Made by a program: the position numbers and the translations under genes. The notes under the pieces were generated by a model. That model made no database searches. It was not told the DNA's origin and saw only the letters and a program-made list of their open reading frames with translations. A stretch of 64,000 nt of DNA from Tenericutes bacterium MO-XQ (lineage in GTDB: Bacteria > Bacillota_I > Bacilli_A > Acholeplasmatales > Acholeplasmataceae): NCBI GenBank assembly GCA_002838185.1, contig CP017948.1, forward strand, positions 1,426,001 through 1,490,000, in the 5' to 3' direction. Positions 53,258-61,485 of the stretch are shown piece after piece. Numbering within the stretch: the first letter of the stretch is position 1; every line of letters starts with the position of its first letter.

Positions 53258-53929
53258 TTATTTACCTCTTTTTAGGACAGCATGAATCCAATCTGGAGCA
53301 TAGGCACTTGTACACCCCGGCGCAACCATCATATCTTTATAGACACCCAATTTTTCACCAATTGATAAACATCTTTCAGTGTAATCTAAATATCTAAATC
53401 CAATTTCAGAAAGTGCACGATTCGTCATCCACTGTGTTAAAGGAGTTGCAGAAACGAGTTCTTTCTCAATGACTTCAAGTAGCTGATTGAGATAATCACT
53501 TGTTGCAAGATTCTTATCACCAATCTTCTTTACTATTAAAGACCAAGCAGCTCTTCTCTTATGGTCTTCTTTCGCTTTATACCAAAGTTTTTCTAGGACT
53601 TCTTTTTCAGGACTTAAATAGACACATCTAAAAATGAGGTCATCAAGTAATTGATCAAAAGAAACATCATCGATCATCTGATCAACAGTTTTAGCATTGA
53701 GTTTGTTAGGATCAAATAACATCACTGCTAAAAATCTTGCATCGGTATTTTTACTATTCCAAAGTGATAATGCTAATTCATGGTTGATACCAACTTTTTG
53801 AGCAAGTGTTCTTAAAAACCCTAAAGGAACACCAAAAAGAGGTTCTTTAGCTCCTGCTTTAAGTAGTGTTTTCTTTCGTGATGCATTAGCATTTTGTTCG
53901 AGTAAAACTAATACTTCCTCTAGTTTCAT
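53258..53929 (-). CDS. DNA alkylation repair protein (AlkD-like)
   Basis: 223 residues of HEAT-like helical repeats. Diagnostic segments are GVPLGFLRTLAQKVG, ARFLAVMLFD and RRAAWSLIVKKIGDK. Members either excise positively charged alkylated bases or are inactive relatives; several aromatic/Asp positions would decide, and I cannot confirm them. The 3' tail (VAPGCTSAYAPDWIHAVLKR) is conserved in the AlkD-like group. It overlaps the phosphatase gene by 4 bp (ATGA). Confidence 0.83.
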   Translation of the reverse strand: MKLEEVLVLLEQNANASRKKTLLKAGAKEPLFGVPLGFLRTLAQKVGINHELALSLWNSKNTDARFLAVMLFDPNKLNAKTVDQMIDDVSFDQLLDDLIFRCVYLSPEKEVLEKLWYKAKEDHKRRAAWSLIVKKIGDKNLATSDYLNQLLEVIEKELVSATPLTQWMTNRALSEIGFRYLDYTERCLSIGEKLGVYKDMMVAPGCTSAYAPDWIHAVLKRGK

Positions 53930-54444
53930 AATTTAACCTCTCTTATCCCACAATGTTCAATAAGATCCTCAAAGAAAGTTAATGAGCTCATGACAATTCC
54001 ATGACAAACAACAATAATCTTTTGATGATCCTGATGCTTTAGAATCGCCTCTCTAACTCTTTGTTGGAGATGTGAATAAGTTTCCCAACGGTAAGGCTCA
54101 TCACTATTTCTAATCCCTTTATTGGCAATATAGTGTTCATAAGACAATTGACCATTATAATCAAAAATGTGTTTCATGTCAGGCATCCATTCATGTAAAT
54201 CATTCTCAACTTCAATCGGTAGTTTGGTGTTTTTAGAAATGATTGCTGCAGTTTGAAGTGCTCTGGTATAAGGTGATGATAAAATGAGTGTTGCACCATG
54301 AAGTCTTGGATCTAAACTAACCTTTTCAGCTTGTAGTACTCCTCGACTTGTCAGTTTTCCTAGTTCCCAGCCCATGCCTTTATATCCACGAGATTCCACT
54401 TCATCATAACGTGGTTCACCGTGTCTTACTAATATGATTTCCAT
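53926..54444 (-). CDS. histidine phosphatase superfamily protein
   Basis: 172 residues. The RHG motif is VRHGEPRYD (about 5-13), with the second Arg in SSPYTRALQTA and the second catalytic His in VVCHGIVM. It is a phosphoglycerate-mutase-like phosphatase of unknown substrate. GGAGGTATT precedes the ATG. It is the first gene of the phosphatase-AlkD-GNAT unit. Confidence 0.87.
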   Translation of the reverse strand: MEIILVRHGEPRYDEVESRGYKGMGWELGKLTSRGVLQAEKVSLDPRLHGATLILSSPYTRALQTAAIISKNTKLPIEVENDLHEWMPDMKHIFDYNGQLSYEHYIANKGIRNSDEPYRWETYSHLQQRVREAILKHQDHQKIIVVCHGIVMSSLTFFEDLIEHCGIREVKL

Positions 54445-54482
54445 GATAATACCTCCAAAACTATTATAACATCCAAAAGAAA

Positions 54483-54510
54483 ACCTCTGTAATTTTTACA
54501 AAGGTTCTTT
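54483..54510 (-). terminator. probable terminator between the repeat protein and phosphatase genes
   Basis: 10-bp stem ACCTTTGTAA/TTACAGAGGT (one mismatch) in minus-strand sense, followed by TTTTCTTTT, 33 bp after the repeat protein stop codon. Confidence 0.55.
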
Positions 54511-54537
54511 ACGAATTGATTAAGTTATTGACTTTTC

Positions 54538-55086
54538 TTATTCGTTTTCTAAAACATGTTCAAATAGTCTTTTGACATCTTTTGAACTTAAGAATGGATA
54601 GAGTTCGTCCATATCTTTTGATTGAATCTTTCCTTCAATATAAAGATCAACAACCAGTGACAAACTTGCCTCTGAGACAAATGGTGCAACAGCAACCAAA
54701 TTGATTTTTGAATGGTTTTCTTTGAGAACTTTTTCAAAAAGACGATCGGTATCTTCTTGATTTAAGAATGGCATCACCATCATTAAATCAATATCTGATG
54801 TCGCATGATCATCGCTAATCACTTTATCGAGTAGATCATGAATATCTTCATCATCTAAAAACGGCATGATTCTCATTAAACGATTCATTTTACTGGATTT
54901 AGGTTGTTCTTCTTGTAGAGGATCTTTAGCTTCATCATGAGTCGTTAGAGATTCGATGAAGGCTTGTTTTTCACTATCATCAGTGAAGATGAGTTCATCT
55001 TTATTTAAATATCTTTCTTTAGCTTCTTCTTTGGTAATTTGGACATGAATGGTTTGTCCATCAATCGTGAGTGGTTTTAAAATCAT
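54538..55086 (-). CDS. helical-repeat protein paired with the xre gene
   Basis: 182 residues. After a 70-residue charged N-terminus come four degenerate repeats of about 30 residues: MPFLDDEDIHDLLDKV, MPFLNQEDTDRLFEKV, APFVSEASLSLVVDLY and YPFLSSKDVKRLFEHV. No known enzyme motif is present; the repeats suggest a protein-binding solenoid. GGAGG inside the end of xre and a 2-bp gap show coupling with that regulator. Confidence 0.65.
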   Translation of the reverse strand: MILKPLTIDGQTIHVQITKEEAKERYLNKDELIFTDDSEKQAFIESLTTHDEAKDPLQEEQPKSSKMNRLMRIMPFLDDEDIHDLLDKVISDDHATSDIDLMMVMPFLNQEDTDRLFEKVLKENHSKINLVAVAPFVSEASLSLVVDLYIEGKIQSKDMDELYPFLSSKDVKRLFEHVLENE

Positions 55087-55088
55087 AA

Positions 55089-55433
55089 TTATTTTCCTCC
55101 TTTATGATTTCGATGTTTCGTGAATAAGTATTTTTGTTCAGAACTGGTTAATCGAGGTCGTAATTCATTGATTCGACAAATGAGTTTACCTTCCTTAATA
55201 GCTCTTAGAATAATCATTCTCTCTTGATTCGAAAATTGATAAAATTCACTAGGAATATCAATACTAATCTTACCTAGTATGATTTGTGAGATAACAAAGG
55301 AACGATCTTGATCTATAAATAATCCAATTTGATAAGTTTTTGTCTGATTCTGATCATCAAGACACAAGAGTTCTTCAAAACTGACATTAAATAGTTGACA
55401 CATCTGAAGGAGAGAATCGATGGAAGGTGCACT
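55089..55433 (-). pseudogene. xre-type regulator, 3' half (cut by IS21 copy 2)
   Basis: Frame starts in the IS21 end and becomes SAPSIDSLLQMCQLFNVSFEELLCLDD, the usual continuation of an Xre HTH domain. About 85 residues follow with no known motif except a basic C-terminus (KHRNHKGGK). The 5' half is at 49701-49834, 5.3 kb to the left. GCACT (55429-55433) next to the IS matches GCACT at 49701-49705. Confidence 0.88.
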
Positions 55434-55486
55434 TGTATATGTCAATTGAAAAATCGTCAGTTATGCAATTTAAAAGTCGTCAGTTG

Positions 55487-56239
55487 TTAATCTAATCTGT
55501 TTGAAATAAATGATTTTTGTTCACGGTAACGATAACTCGTACCGTTCATGTTTAATACGTATGATTTGTGGGTAATTCGATCAACGATAGCCGCTGTGAT
55601 AACTGGGTCATGAAAGATCTCATCCCATCGGTCAAAAGATAGGTTTGTTGTGATAATGGTGGATGCGCGCTCTACCCGCTCTGAAATCATATTAAACAAT
55701 AACTCTGCTCCCTCTTTATCAAAAGAAACGTAGCCTAGTTCATCTAGAATAATCAAATCATATTTCTCGATTTTTCGTTTAAATGTTAGAAGTTTACGCT
55801 CGTTTCGACTTTCTTTGAGTTCCACGATAAGTGAAGGCACGTGCGCAAAGTAAACCTTATAGCCTTTTTGTGCGGCTTTAATGCCTAGCCCAATGGATAG
55901 ATGCGTTTTGCCTGTTCCGGGGTTTCCGGCCATAATAATATTTTGTTTTGACGCGATGAAACCTAGTTCCTTAATCGATGTGTAAGCTTTTTGGGCATCT
56001 TTAGGCAGTGATTCAATGGATAGCTCGTCTAAATATTTATGATAAGGAAATCGTGCTTGTTTAATACGTTTTGTGACACTGTTTTCGTGCCTTAAAGCGA
56101 TTTCATATTCAAAAAGCGTTGTAAGAAAAGTCTCGAAATTATCATTTTCCCTTTCAGAATCTTCAATGTGTTGATCAATATGATTTGAAATGTACGATAA
56201 TTTTAGTCGTTTAGCTTGTTCTTTTATCACGTTACTCAT
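55487..56239 (-). CDS. istB: IS21-family helper ATPase IstB (copy 2)
   Basis: Same 250-residue protein as at 47288-48040, with Walker A GNPGTGKTHL and Walker B LIILDELGYV. One silent base change (CGC/CGT arginine codon near 55523) separates the copies. It overlaps istA by 8 bp. Confidence 0.94.
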   Translation of the reverse strand: MSNVIKEQAKRLKLSYISNHIDQHIEDSERENDNFETFLTTLFEYEIALRHENSVTKRIKQARFPYHKYLDELSIESLPKDAQKAYTSIKELGFIASKQNIIMAGNPGTGKTHLSIGLGIKAAQKGYKVYFAHVPSLIVELKESRNERKLLTFKRKIEKYDLIILDELGYVSFDKEGAELLFNMISERVERASTIITTNLSFDRWDEIFHDPVITAAIVDRITHKSYVLNMNGTSYRYREQKSFISNRLD

Positions 56240-57811
56240 GCCCTAGCCCCGTTTCTTGATAGAGTGCTGTTATTGAATGTAATTGGGTTTTCGCATAAGC
56301 CTCAATGCCGGTACTTTCATGAACGCTTTGCGTTGAGCGTTCGTGATGGGCTATAAGCTGTTGGCGAATAATCTCCGTCTTTATCGGTCGACTTGTGAGA
56401 ATTAAGCGTTCTATAATGCGCTTAACTTCTCCGAGTGAATGATACTTTATGAGTTCAAGAAGTTTGACAAAATCCTTAGGAGTTGTGCTATAATATGATT
56501 GGTATATTTGTTGGAGCCAGTCAGTTGACTCTCGTAGGATGAGACTACGTTTGATCGACCCTGGCTTCTTTTTTAATGTCTGAATGTAATGCAAAATATC
56601 AACTTTATAGTTGTTTCTGCCATAAATCCTTGACTGTGTTAGTAATAGTTTATCTTGATACAAAATTTTGATGTTAAAGGGGTATTTTTTAAGCGTTAAT
56701 TGTTTACCCACTAAATAATCAGGGACACTATAAAAGTTGCTATCGACATAGATGAAACCGTATTTGTTCACGTGTGCTTGACTTAGAACACCGGTATCTA
56801 GAGGAATCCGTTTTGGCAGTAGCTGTGCTTGCTCTTCTGCGAACGCTGTCTTTGCACTTTTTTCTTCCCGCTGCTTTTTGCGCGTGTTTAAATCATTAAC
56901 TTTAAATGTTAGTTGCTGCTGGGCTTCTTCAAGTGTTTTAAAATGCTGTTTACCGGAATACGCTTTTCGTCTTATAAGTTCAACCGCACGCTCTACAGCC
57001 CCTTTTTCGTGACCACTGTAGGCATTAGTGAAACGGTGAGTAAATCCGTAATATCGCATAAGTCGTTTTAACGCATCTGTTGGTTCTTTCTGTCTTTCTA
57101 CGAAACTTTTTACGGCTGTTTTTGCGTTATCATAAACAATTTCCTTAGGAATGCCCCCGATTGCTTCAAAAAAGGTCACATGCACGTCATTAAAACTCGC
57201 AGTATTATCGAGTGTGTATAGTTTTGCGTATTGATGGTTAGAGGCCTTAGTGTAAACACCGCGATATAATATCTTCTTAAGTTAGAATCAATCTCATCAA
57301 TAGTTAGACTCACTTCACCCCAATCGAACTCAGCCATTTCCCCGGGTGCTAAAACTTGTCTGATAAATGCTTCCTTTGGTTTATTAACGATGGTACTTAC
57401 CATATCACACACGGTGCGATAACTTATATCATATCCTTCTTCAACCAAAACTTCATGCATATCAATTTTCTTTCTTATAAACTTGCGTTGACCGCTTAGT
57501 TTGCGCTCGTTGTTTTCTTCTATCATTTCGTTTATACGATCGATGATTTCATCCGTTACTTTATAGCGCTTTCGGTTTGTTGTGTTATACGTAGGTTTCT
57601 CATTTGCTTTCAAAATAATAGTTTCTCGTTCTTCGTCACTTTTCGCATTGGTTAGTGCACGTTCGTGTGCTTCGTAATTGTTCACATACTTGCGCACAGT
57701 ATCCCGCGTTAACTCGAGTTCTCTTGCAATTGCACTTTTGCTCTTGCCTTCTAAATATAGCCTAATAATCTTATGTTTCTTATTCAAAGTAACCACCTTT
57801 TCTTCCTCCAC
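56232..57811 (-). pseudogene. istA: IS21-family transposase IstA, split (copy 2)
   Basis: Same two-frame structure as copy 1 (57176-57811 and 56232-57185), with the frame change after AVFT near 57261. A silent CTC/CTT leucine change lies near 57714. Catalytic residues D-D-E are all encoded if the -1 shift is made. Confidence 0.85.
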
Positions 57812-57955
57812 ATCTCATAGTTGCTTGATATGGATATTTTAGTATTTAGGTGACGACTTTTCAATTGCTGAAGTGCATAATTTTAAATTACCATAAACAT
57901 ATTTACAGTTTTATTTCGTTGCATAAAAAAATTTACTAATTGTAAAGTGCCTTTC

Positions 57956-58858
57956 TTAAAATATTTTCTGATGATAATATGCATTAAAGTTCTTCATTCT
58001 TTCAATTCGCTCTATATTTGATTCATTATATGCAATGTTATTAGAAATTGTTTCTTCTAGATAAGGCTCTCTGTTAGCAATTTCATATCCATGTTCATCT
58101 TTCCATTGATTGAACTTAATTCTTTTTATCGAATAAAAAATTGCCTTTCTAACATCATCTTTATTATGCTTTTTAGTAATCATATACAAGAAGTCATTTA
58201 ATACAGTAATCCAATCTTCAGTTCCAGAAACGATTTCATTATTTATTAAGACTTGAAGATAATAATTTATTTTAAATGGGATAGTATTAGGATCGACAGA
58301 TCCAATATCATGATTTATCATTCCTTTATCTTTTTTACTATTACTTTTATTATGACTATTACTTTGTCTATCTTTGAATACAGAAACCTCATCTTTGCTT
58401 ACATGAATAACATCTTTGCTAACAGAGATGTTATTTTGGTAGTCGGTTTTACTATCAATGTGTTTCATTTCTTCTTCCGATAACAGACAGCATTCTTCTA
58501 GAATGCGAACTTTTCTTCTTTTAGTTGCATAATAATATCTTTCTTGAATAGCTTTTGATGTAAGATATCCTTGATCAAAGGATTTTTTATCTAGCAACCC
58601 AACATCTAAAAGATAGTTAATAATGGATAATGCTTTATCTTCCTCGACATGAATGGCTTCTGATAATCCAAACAGCACATCATCTAGATTATCATACCGC
58701 CAGAACTGACCTTTTTCATAAATCCATGAAACAAGGAACATAAAGGTTGCATACCCTTCAGTCCCAAATGCTCTCATCAGCCTTTTAATTTTCATGTTTC
58801 TTGTCATATCAACATCAACAGAAAAGTATTCAAGTCCTAGTTTAGGTTTTCCAGCCAT
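57956..58858 (-). CDS. DUF4373 (Lin1244/Lin1753-like) replication-type protein
   Basis: 300 residues. The N-terminal 110 residues (LEYFSVDVDMTRNMKIKRLMRAFGTEGYATFMFLVSWIYE etc.) form the Lin1244/Lin1753 N-terminal domain, common in phage and integrative-element proteins that resemble DnaD/DnaB-type replication initiators. A Ser/Lys/Asp-rich linker (155-185) leads to a helical C-terminus. It overlaps the Xis-like gene by 17 bp, so it is part of the integrase-xis unit. Confidence 0.75.
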   Translation of the reverse strand: MAGKPKLGLEYFSVDVDMTRNMKIKRLMRAFGTEGYATFMFLVSWIYEKGQFWRYDNLDDVLFGLSEAIHVEEDKALSIINYLLDVGLLDKKSFDQGYLTSKAIQERYYYATKRRKVRILEECCLLSEEEMKHIDSKTDYQNNISVSKDVIHVSKDEVSVFKDRQSNSHNKSNSKKDKGMINHDIGSVDPNTIPFKINYYLQVLINNEIVSGTEDWITVLNDFLYMITKKHNKDDVRKAIFYSIKRIKFNQWKDEHGYEIANREPYLEETISNNIAYNESNIERIERMKNFNAYYHQKIF

Positions 58859-59036
58859 GTTTCTTTTCGCTTATCTTGATAAATTCTTCAAGAGCTTCTT
58901 TGGTCACTCTCCATCCTTGGCCAACCTTGAATGCTCTTATCCTTTTTTGATTGATATACCTGATGATTGTTACTCGAGTGACTTTTAGAATCTCAATAAG
59001 ATCATTGATATCATATAATACCACTTTATCATTCAT
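58842..59036 (-). CDS. excisionase-like HTH protein
   Basis: 64 residues from the ATG at 59036 (AGAAAGGG 7 bp upstream; the TTG at 59057 has none). A winged MerR-like HTH (DLIEILKVTRVTIIRYINQKRIRAFKVGQGWRVTKEALEEFI) is the excisionase-family DNA-binding domain. It starts within the last codons of the integrase gene. It probably directs excision by the adjacent integrase. Confidence 0.8.
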   Translation of the reverse strand: MNDKVVLYDINDLIEILKVTRVTIIRYINQKRIRAFKVGQGWRVTKEALEEFIKISEKKHGWKT

Positions 59037-59958
59037 ACTTTTTACCCTTTCTATCAAACAGTAACTTGCTCATTTTGAGTTCTCCATCATTTTGAGACCT
59101 TGCTAATGAATGATTATATATCTGTGTTGTTGCTATGTCTTTATGTCTTAAAATTTGTTTTGCTTCTTCCAGCGAACCATTTCCATGAAGAATTAAGTTT
59201 GTTGCCAAAGAATGTCTTAAGCTATGGGCGGTATATCTTTTGTCATCTATACCTGTTCTTCTTAGAGTTTCTTTGACAATACCTCTTATCGTTCTCGTTT
59301 GAATTCTCTTTCCATGATTATTTCGACCATGAGTGATAAATAATGCTTCAAATGAATCTTCTCTCAATGAGAGATACTCCGTAATGATTTGATAAACGTC
59401 ATTTGATATCTTGACATATAAATCTTTATCATCATGACCCTTACCTTGAATATAGAGTTTATATCCATCACTAATGGCTACTAAATCGCTCACATTAGCT
59501 CTTTCCACTTCAATAGTTCTTAGACCTGTAGTTGCAAGTAAAGCGATTATTGCATAGTTTCTTTTACCTTCAATTGTATTAGATAACTCTTCTGCTTTAT
59601 CTAGTAAATTTACCATTTCTAATAGAGTTAGTGATGCTCGTTTAAAGGTTGGTTCTATTTTAACCCCTCTTACACCTGTCATAATATTTCTATATGTTTC
59701 CTCTGAATCAAGATAGGTAAAGAATCCTCTTAGCACAACAATTGTTTTTTGAATTGATGCAGATCTAACTTTTTTAGATAAGTACTCTTTATAGCATAAG
59801 ATATCCTTTTTATTTGGCGATAAAATTGAATTTGCTATTAAGTACTCATTAAATGTTAATAAGATCTTCAAATATGATTGTTTGGTTATCTCTTTTCTAT
59901 CCAGACTTTGAATATAGGCTTCTATTAATCTCTTAAAATCAATATGACTTTGATTCAT
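59029..59958 (-). CDS. tyrosine recombinase (XerC/D-like integrase)
   Basis: 309 residues. N-terminal SAM-like core-binding domain (10-100). Catalytic residues: Arg in TTGLRTIEVERA, Lys in IQGKGHDDKD, HSLRH, His in LRHKDIATTQ and the nucleophile Tyr in TTQIYNHS. It overlaps the upstream Xre gene by 20 bp and the Xis-like gene downstream. It is a candidate integrase of the island; the attachment site was not found. Confidence 0.9.
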   Translation of the reverse strand: MNQSHIDFKRLIEAYIQSLDRKEITKQSYLKILLTFNEYLIANSILSPNKKDILCYKEYLSKKVRSASIQKTIVVLRGFFTYLDSEETYRNIMTGVRGVKIEPTFKRASLTLLEMVNLLDKAEELSNTIEGKRNYAIIALLATTGLRTIEVERANVSDLVAISDGYKLYIQGKGHDDKDLYVKISNDVYQIITEYLSLREDSFEALFITHGRNNHGKRIQTRTIRGIVKETLRRTGIDDKRYTAHSLRHSLATNLILHGNGSLEEAKQILRHKDIATTQIYNHSLARSQNDGELKMSKLLFDRKGKKYE

Positions 59959-60190
59959 TTTTTAGTTCGATTTCTTCTAGATATGCTTTTTCCAATTGAT
60001 ATAAATCATCAAGAGAAATGTCTAATACTGCTGCAATTCTTCCTATGATTAGGAATGATACTTTTCGTCCACGATCACCATTTTCAATTTTGGCATAGTG
60101 TTGATAAGATACTCCAGATTCCCTTGCAGTTCTTCTTTGAGAATAACCTTTATTCTGTCTAGCATTTACCAAATACATCCTTAAATCCAT
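59939..60190 (-). CDS. Xre-family regulator
   Basis: 83 residues, nearly all HTH_3 domain: LVNARQNKGYSQRRTARESG, VSYQHYAKIENGDRG. GGAGG precedes the ATG. It is the first gene of the xre-int-xis-DUF4373 unit and diverges from the repressor at 60465, like a Cro/CI pair. Confidence 0.85.
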   Translation of the reverse strand: MDLRMYLVNARQNKGYSQRRTARESGVSYQHYAKIENGDRGRKVSFLIIGRIAAVLDISLDDLYQLEKAYLEEIELKNESKSY

Positions 60191-60464
60191 TTATAATCCT
60201 CCTTGTTTTATATTGTTTAACACCTATACTCTTATAATAATATGTTTATGTTTGATTCTTTGACGTTGGGCACAGATAGCTAATATCGGACTCAATTTAA
60301 CACTAAAACCTCAAATATCGAAACTACACTTTTTTAAAGATAGATAAGAATTATTTATTCATTTATAGTGTAATATTCTTCACTTTTTACGTAGATTAGA
60401 TAAAAGAAATGACACAGTGTTTAATACGTGATAAAATAGTGTTACCGAAAAGGAAGTGAAGATT
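60191..60464. promoter_or_regulatory. divergent control region with AGTGT half-sites
   Basis: No gene. The plus-strand promoter is ATGACA (60409-60414), 17-bp spacer, TAAAAT (60432-60437), then AAGGAAG before the repressor ATG. AGTGT motifs occur at 60367-60371, 60417-60421 and 60438-60442 on the plus strand (the last two 21 bp apart, carrying AGTGTT), and as ACACT on the opposite strand near 60299. This is a plausible operator set for the two divergent regulators. Confidence 0.5.
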
Positions 60465-61121
60465 ATGGCAAAAGAAAAATTTGTTTTCCACAATTCATAT
60501 ATCGATTATTCTGGAATTGATCAAGGCATTAGGAAATCAAGAAATCTCACATTAGACGAAGTCGTTAAACGCTGTCATGGAACTATTAGCAAAAAAACAC
60601 TAATATCCTATGAACAAGGTCAAACTGATGCAAAAGCATCAAACTTGATGATGCTATCTTATGTGCTTGATACATCAATTGATGCCCTATTAAAAAGGAA
60701 GAATACCTATTCATTTGGTGAAAACCATATGATTACAAGATATAAATTAAGTGCAGATGGTCGATATGAACAACAACCTAAAAATGAGAACTTTGTGTTC
60801 GATAATAATCTTAAAGAGTCCAAAAGACTAGTTGCTGTAGATTTAATGTCTGATTCATTACTTCTTAAAATGCCTATGGGTACTACGCTATTAGTTGATA
60901 TGAATCTATATGTAATAGATCAAATTGATAATGAAGGTGTTTATGCGTTACTACGTGATAAAAATTACTACTATCCTTCTGTAGTAAAATTCACACCTAC
61001 GCCCAGAAGAAAGAATAGTTATACATACCTAAACCGAAACATGATGCCAATTATAGTTACCAAAGATGAAATAGATACAATTTTAATTGGTACAATTAAA
61101 AAGGCCATCAAAGATTTTTAA
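60465..61121 (+). CDS. phage-type repressor (Xre HTH with S24-like C-terminus)
   Basis: 218 residues from the ATG at 60465 (AAGGAAG upstream; the GTG at 60456 lies inside that site). HTH at about 12-70 (NLTLDEVVKRCHGTISKKTLISYEQG). The C-terminal part (VAVDLMSDSLLLKMPMGTTLLVDMNLYVI) resembles LexA/CI S24 dimerisation domains, with a Ser at the expected elbow, but the catalytic Lys is not obvious, so self-cleavage is uncertain. It probably keeps the element quiescent. Confidence 0.78.
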   Translation: MAKEKFVFHNSYIDYSGIDQGIRKSRNLTLDEVVKRCHGTISKKTLISYEQGQTDAKASNLMMLSYVLDTSIDALLKRKNTYSFGENHMITRYKLSADGRYEQQPKNENFVFDNNLKESKRLVAVDLMSDSLLLKMPMGTTLLVDMNLYVIDQIDNEGVYALLRDKNYYYPSVVKFTPTPRRKNSYTYLNRNMMPIIVTKDEIDTILIGTIKKAIKDF

Positions 61122-61210
61122 TTTGTCTACACTACTTGGTCACAAATTATTTTGAGATTTGTTATAATCATTTTGGCGATATAATTGAATTGGTCTATTT
61201 GACCTGAGAT

Positions 61211-61241
61211 GTCCTACGTGTTCTTACGCGTAGGACTTTTT
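61211..61241 (+). terminator. terminator of the repressor gene
   Basis: 8-bp perfect stem GTCCTACG/CGTAGGAC with a 10-base loop and T5 tract, 90 bp after the repressor stop and ahead of the small gene. Confidence 0.75.
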
Positions 61242-61261
61242 GTTCTTTAGAAGGAGTTTTA

Positions 61262-61411
61262 GTGAAAATAGATAAGCAAAATCAACTTGAGTATCATTAC
61301 AAGAAAACCATGATATATAAACTTCATCAAGAAGGATTAATATCCTTTATTGAATATTATGAATCTCTCATTGATCTACTAGAAGAATACAAGATAGTTC
61401 ATGCAAAATAA
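61262..61411 (+). CDS. 49-residue protein preceding the serine recombinases, unknown
   Basis: GTG start with GAAGGAG 4 bp upstream; product VKIDKQNQLEYHYKKTMIYK.. ends KIVHAK. It is predicted to be almost all helical and mixed-charge. Small proteins of this sort often precede large serine recombinases in Bacillota elements, but no function is established for this one. It lies 74 bp before the first recombinase. Confidence 0.6.
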   Translation: MKIDKQNQLEYHYKKTMIYKLHQEGLISFIEYYESLIDLLEEYKIVHAK

Positions 61412-61485
61412 ACTCCGTATCGAATTGACTTGATAATTGTTTATTTTAGAGCGAATATGTGTGATAACGAAATGGAGGTTATATA

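Larger units (their letters stand above)
55434..57899 (-). mobile_element. IS21-family element, copy 2 (complete, 2466 bp)
   Basis: Ends TGTATATG.. at 55434 and ..ACCATAAACA at 57899. Subterminal repeats AAAATCGTCAG and AAAAGTCGTCAG are on the left, and one inverted partner is on the right, as in IS21 elements. Left flank is GCACT; right flank TATTT, so the two flanks of this copy do not match each other. Contains istA (frameshifted) and istB. Confidence 0.93.

Noticed and set aside
49701-55433. Ordinary composite transposon made by two independent IS21 insertions
   Set aside because: The target duplication is split between the two copies, and the flanking xre halves are in permuted order, which independent insertions do not give.
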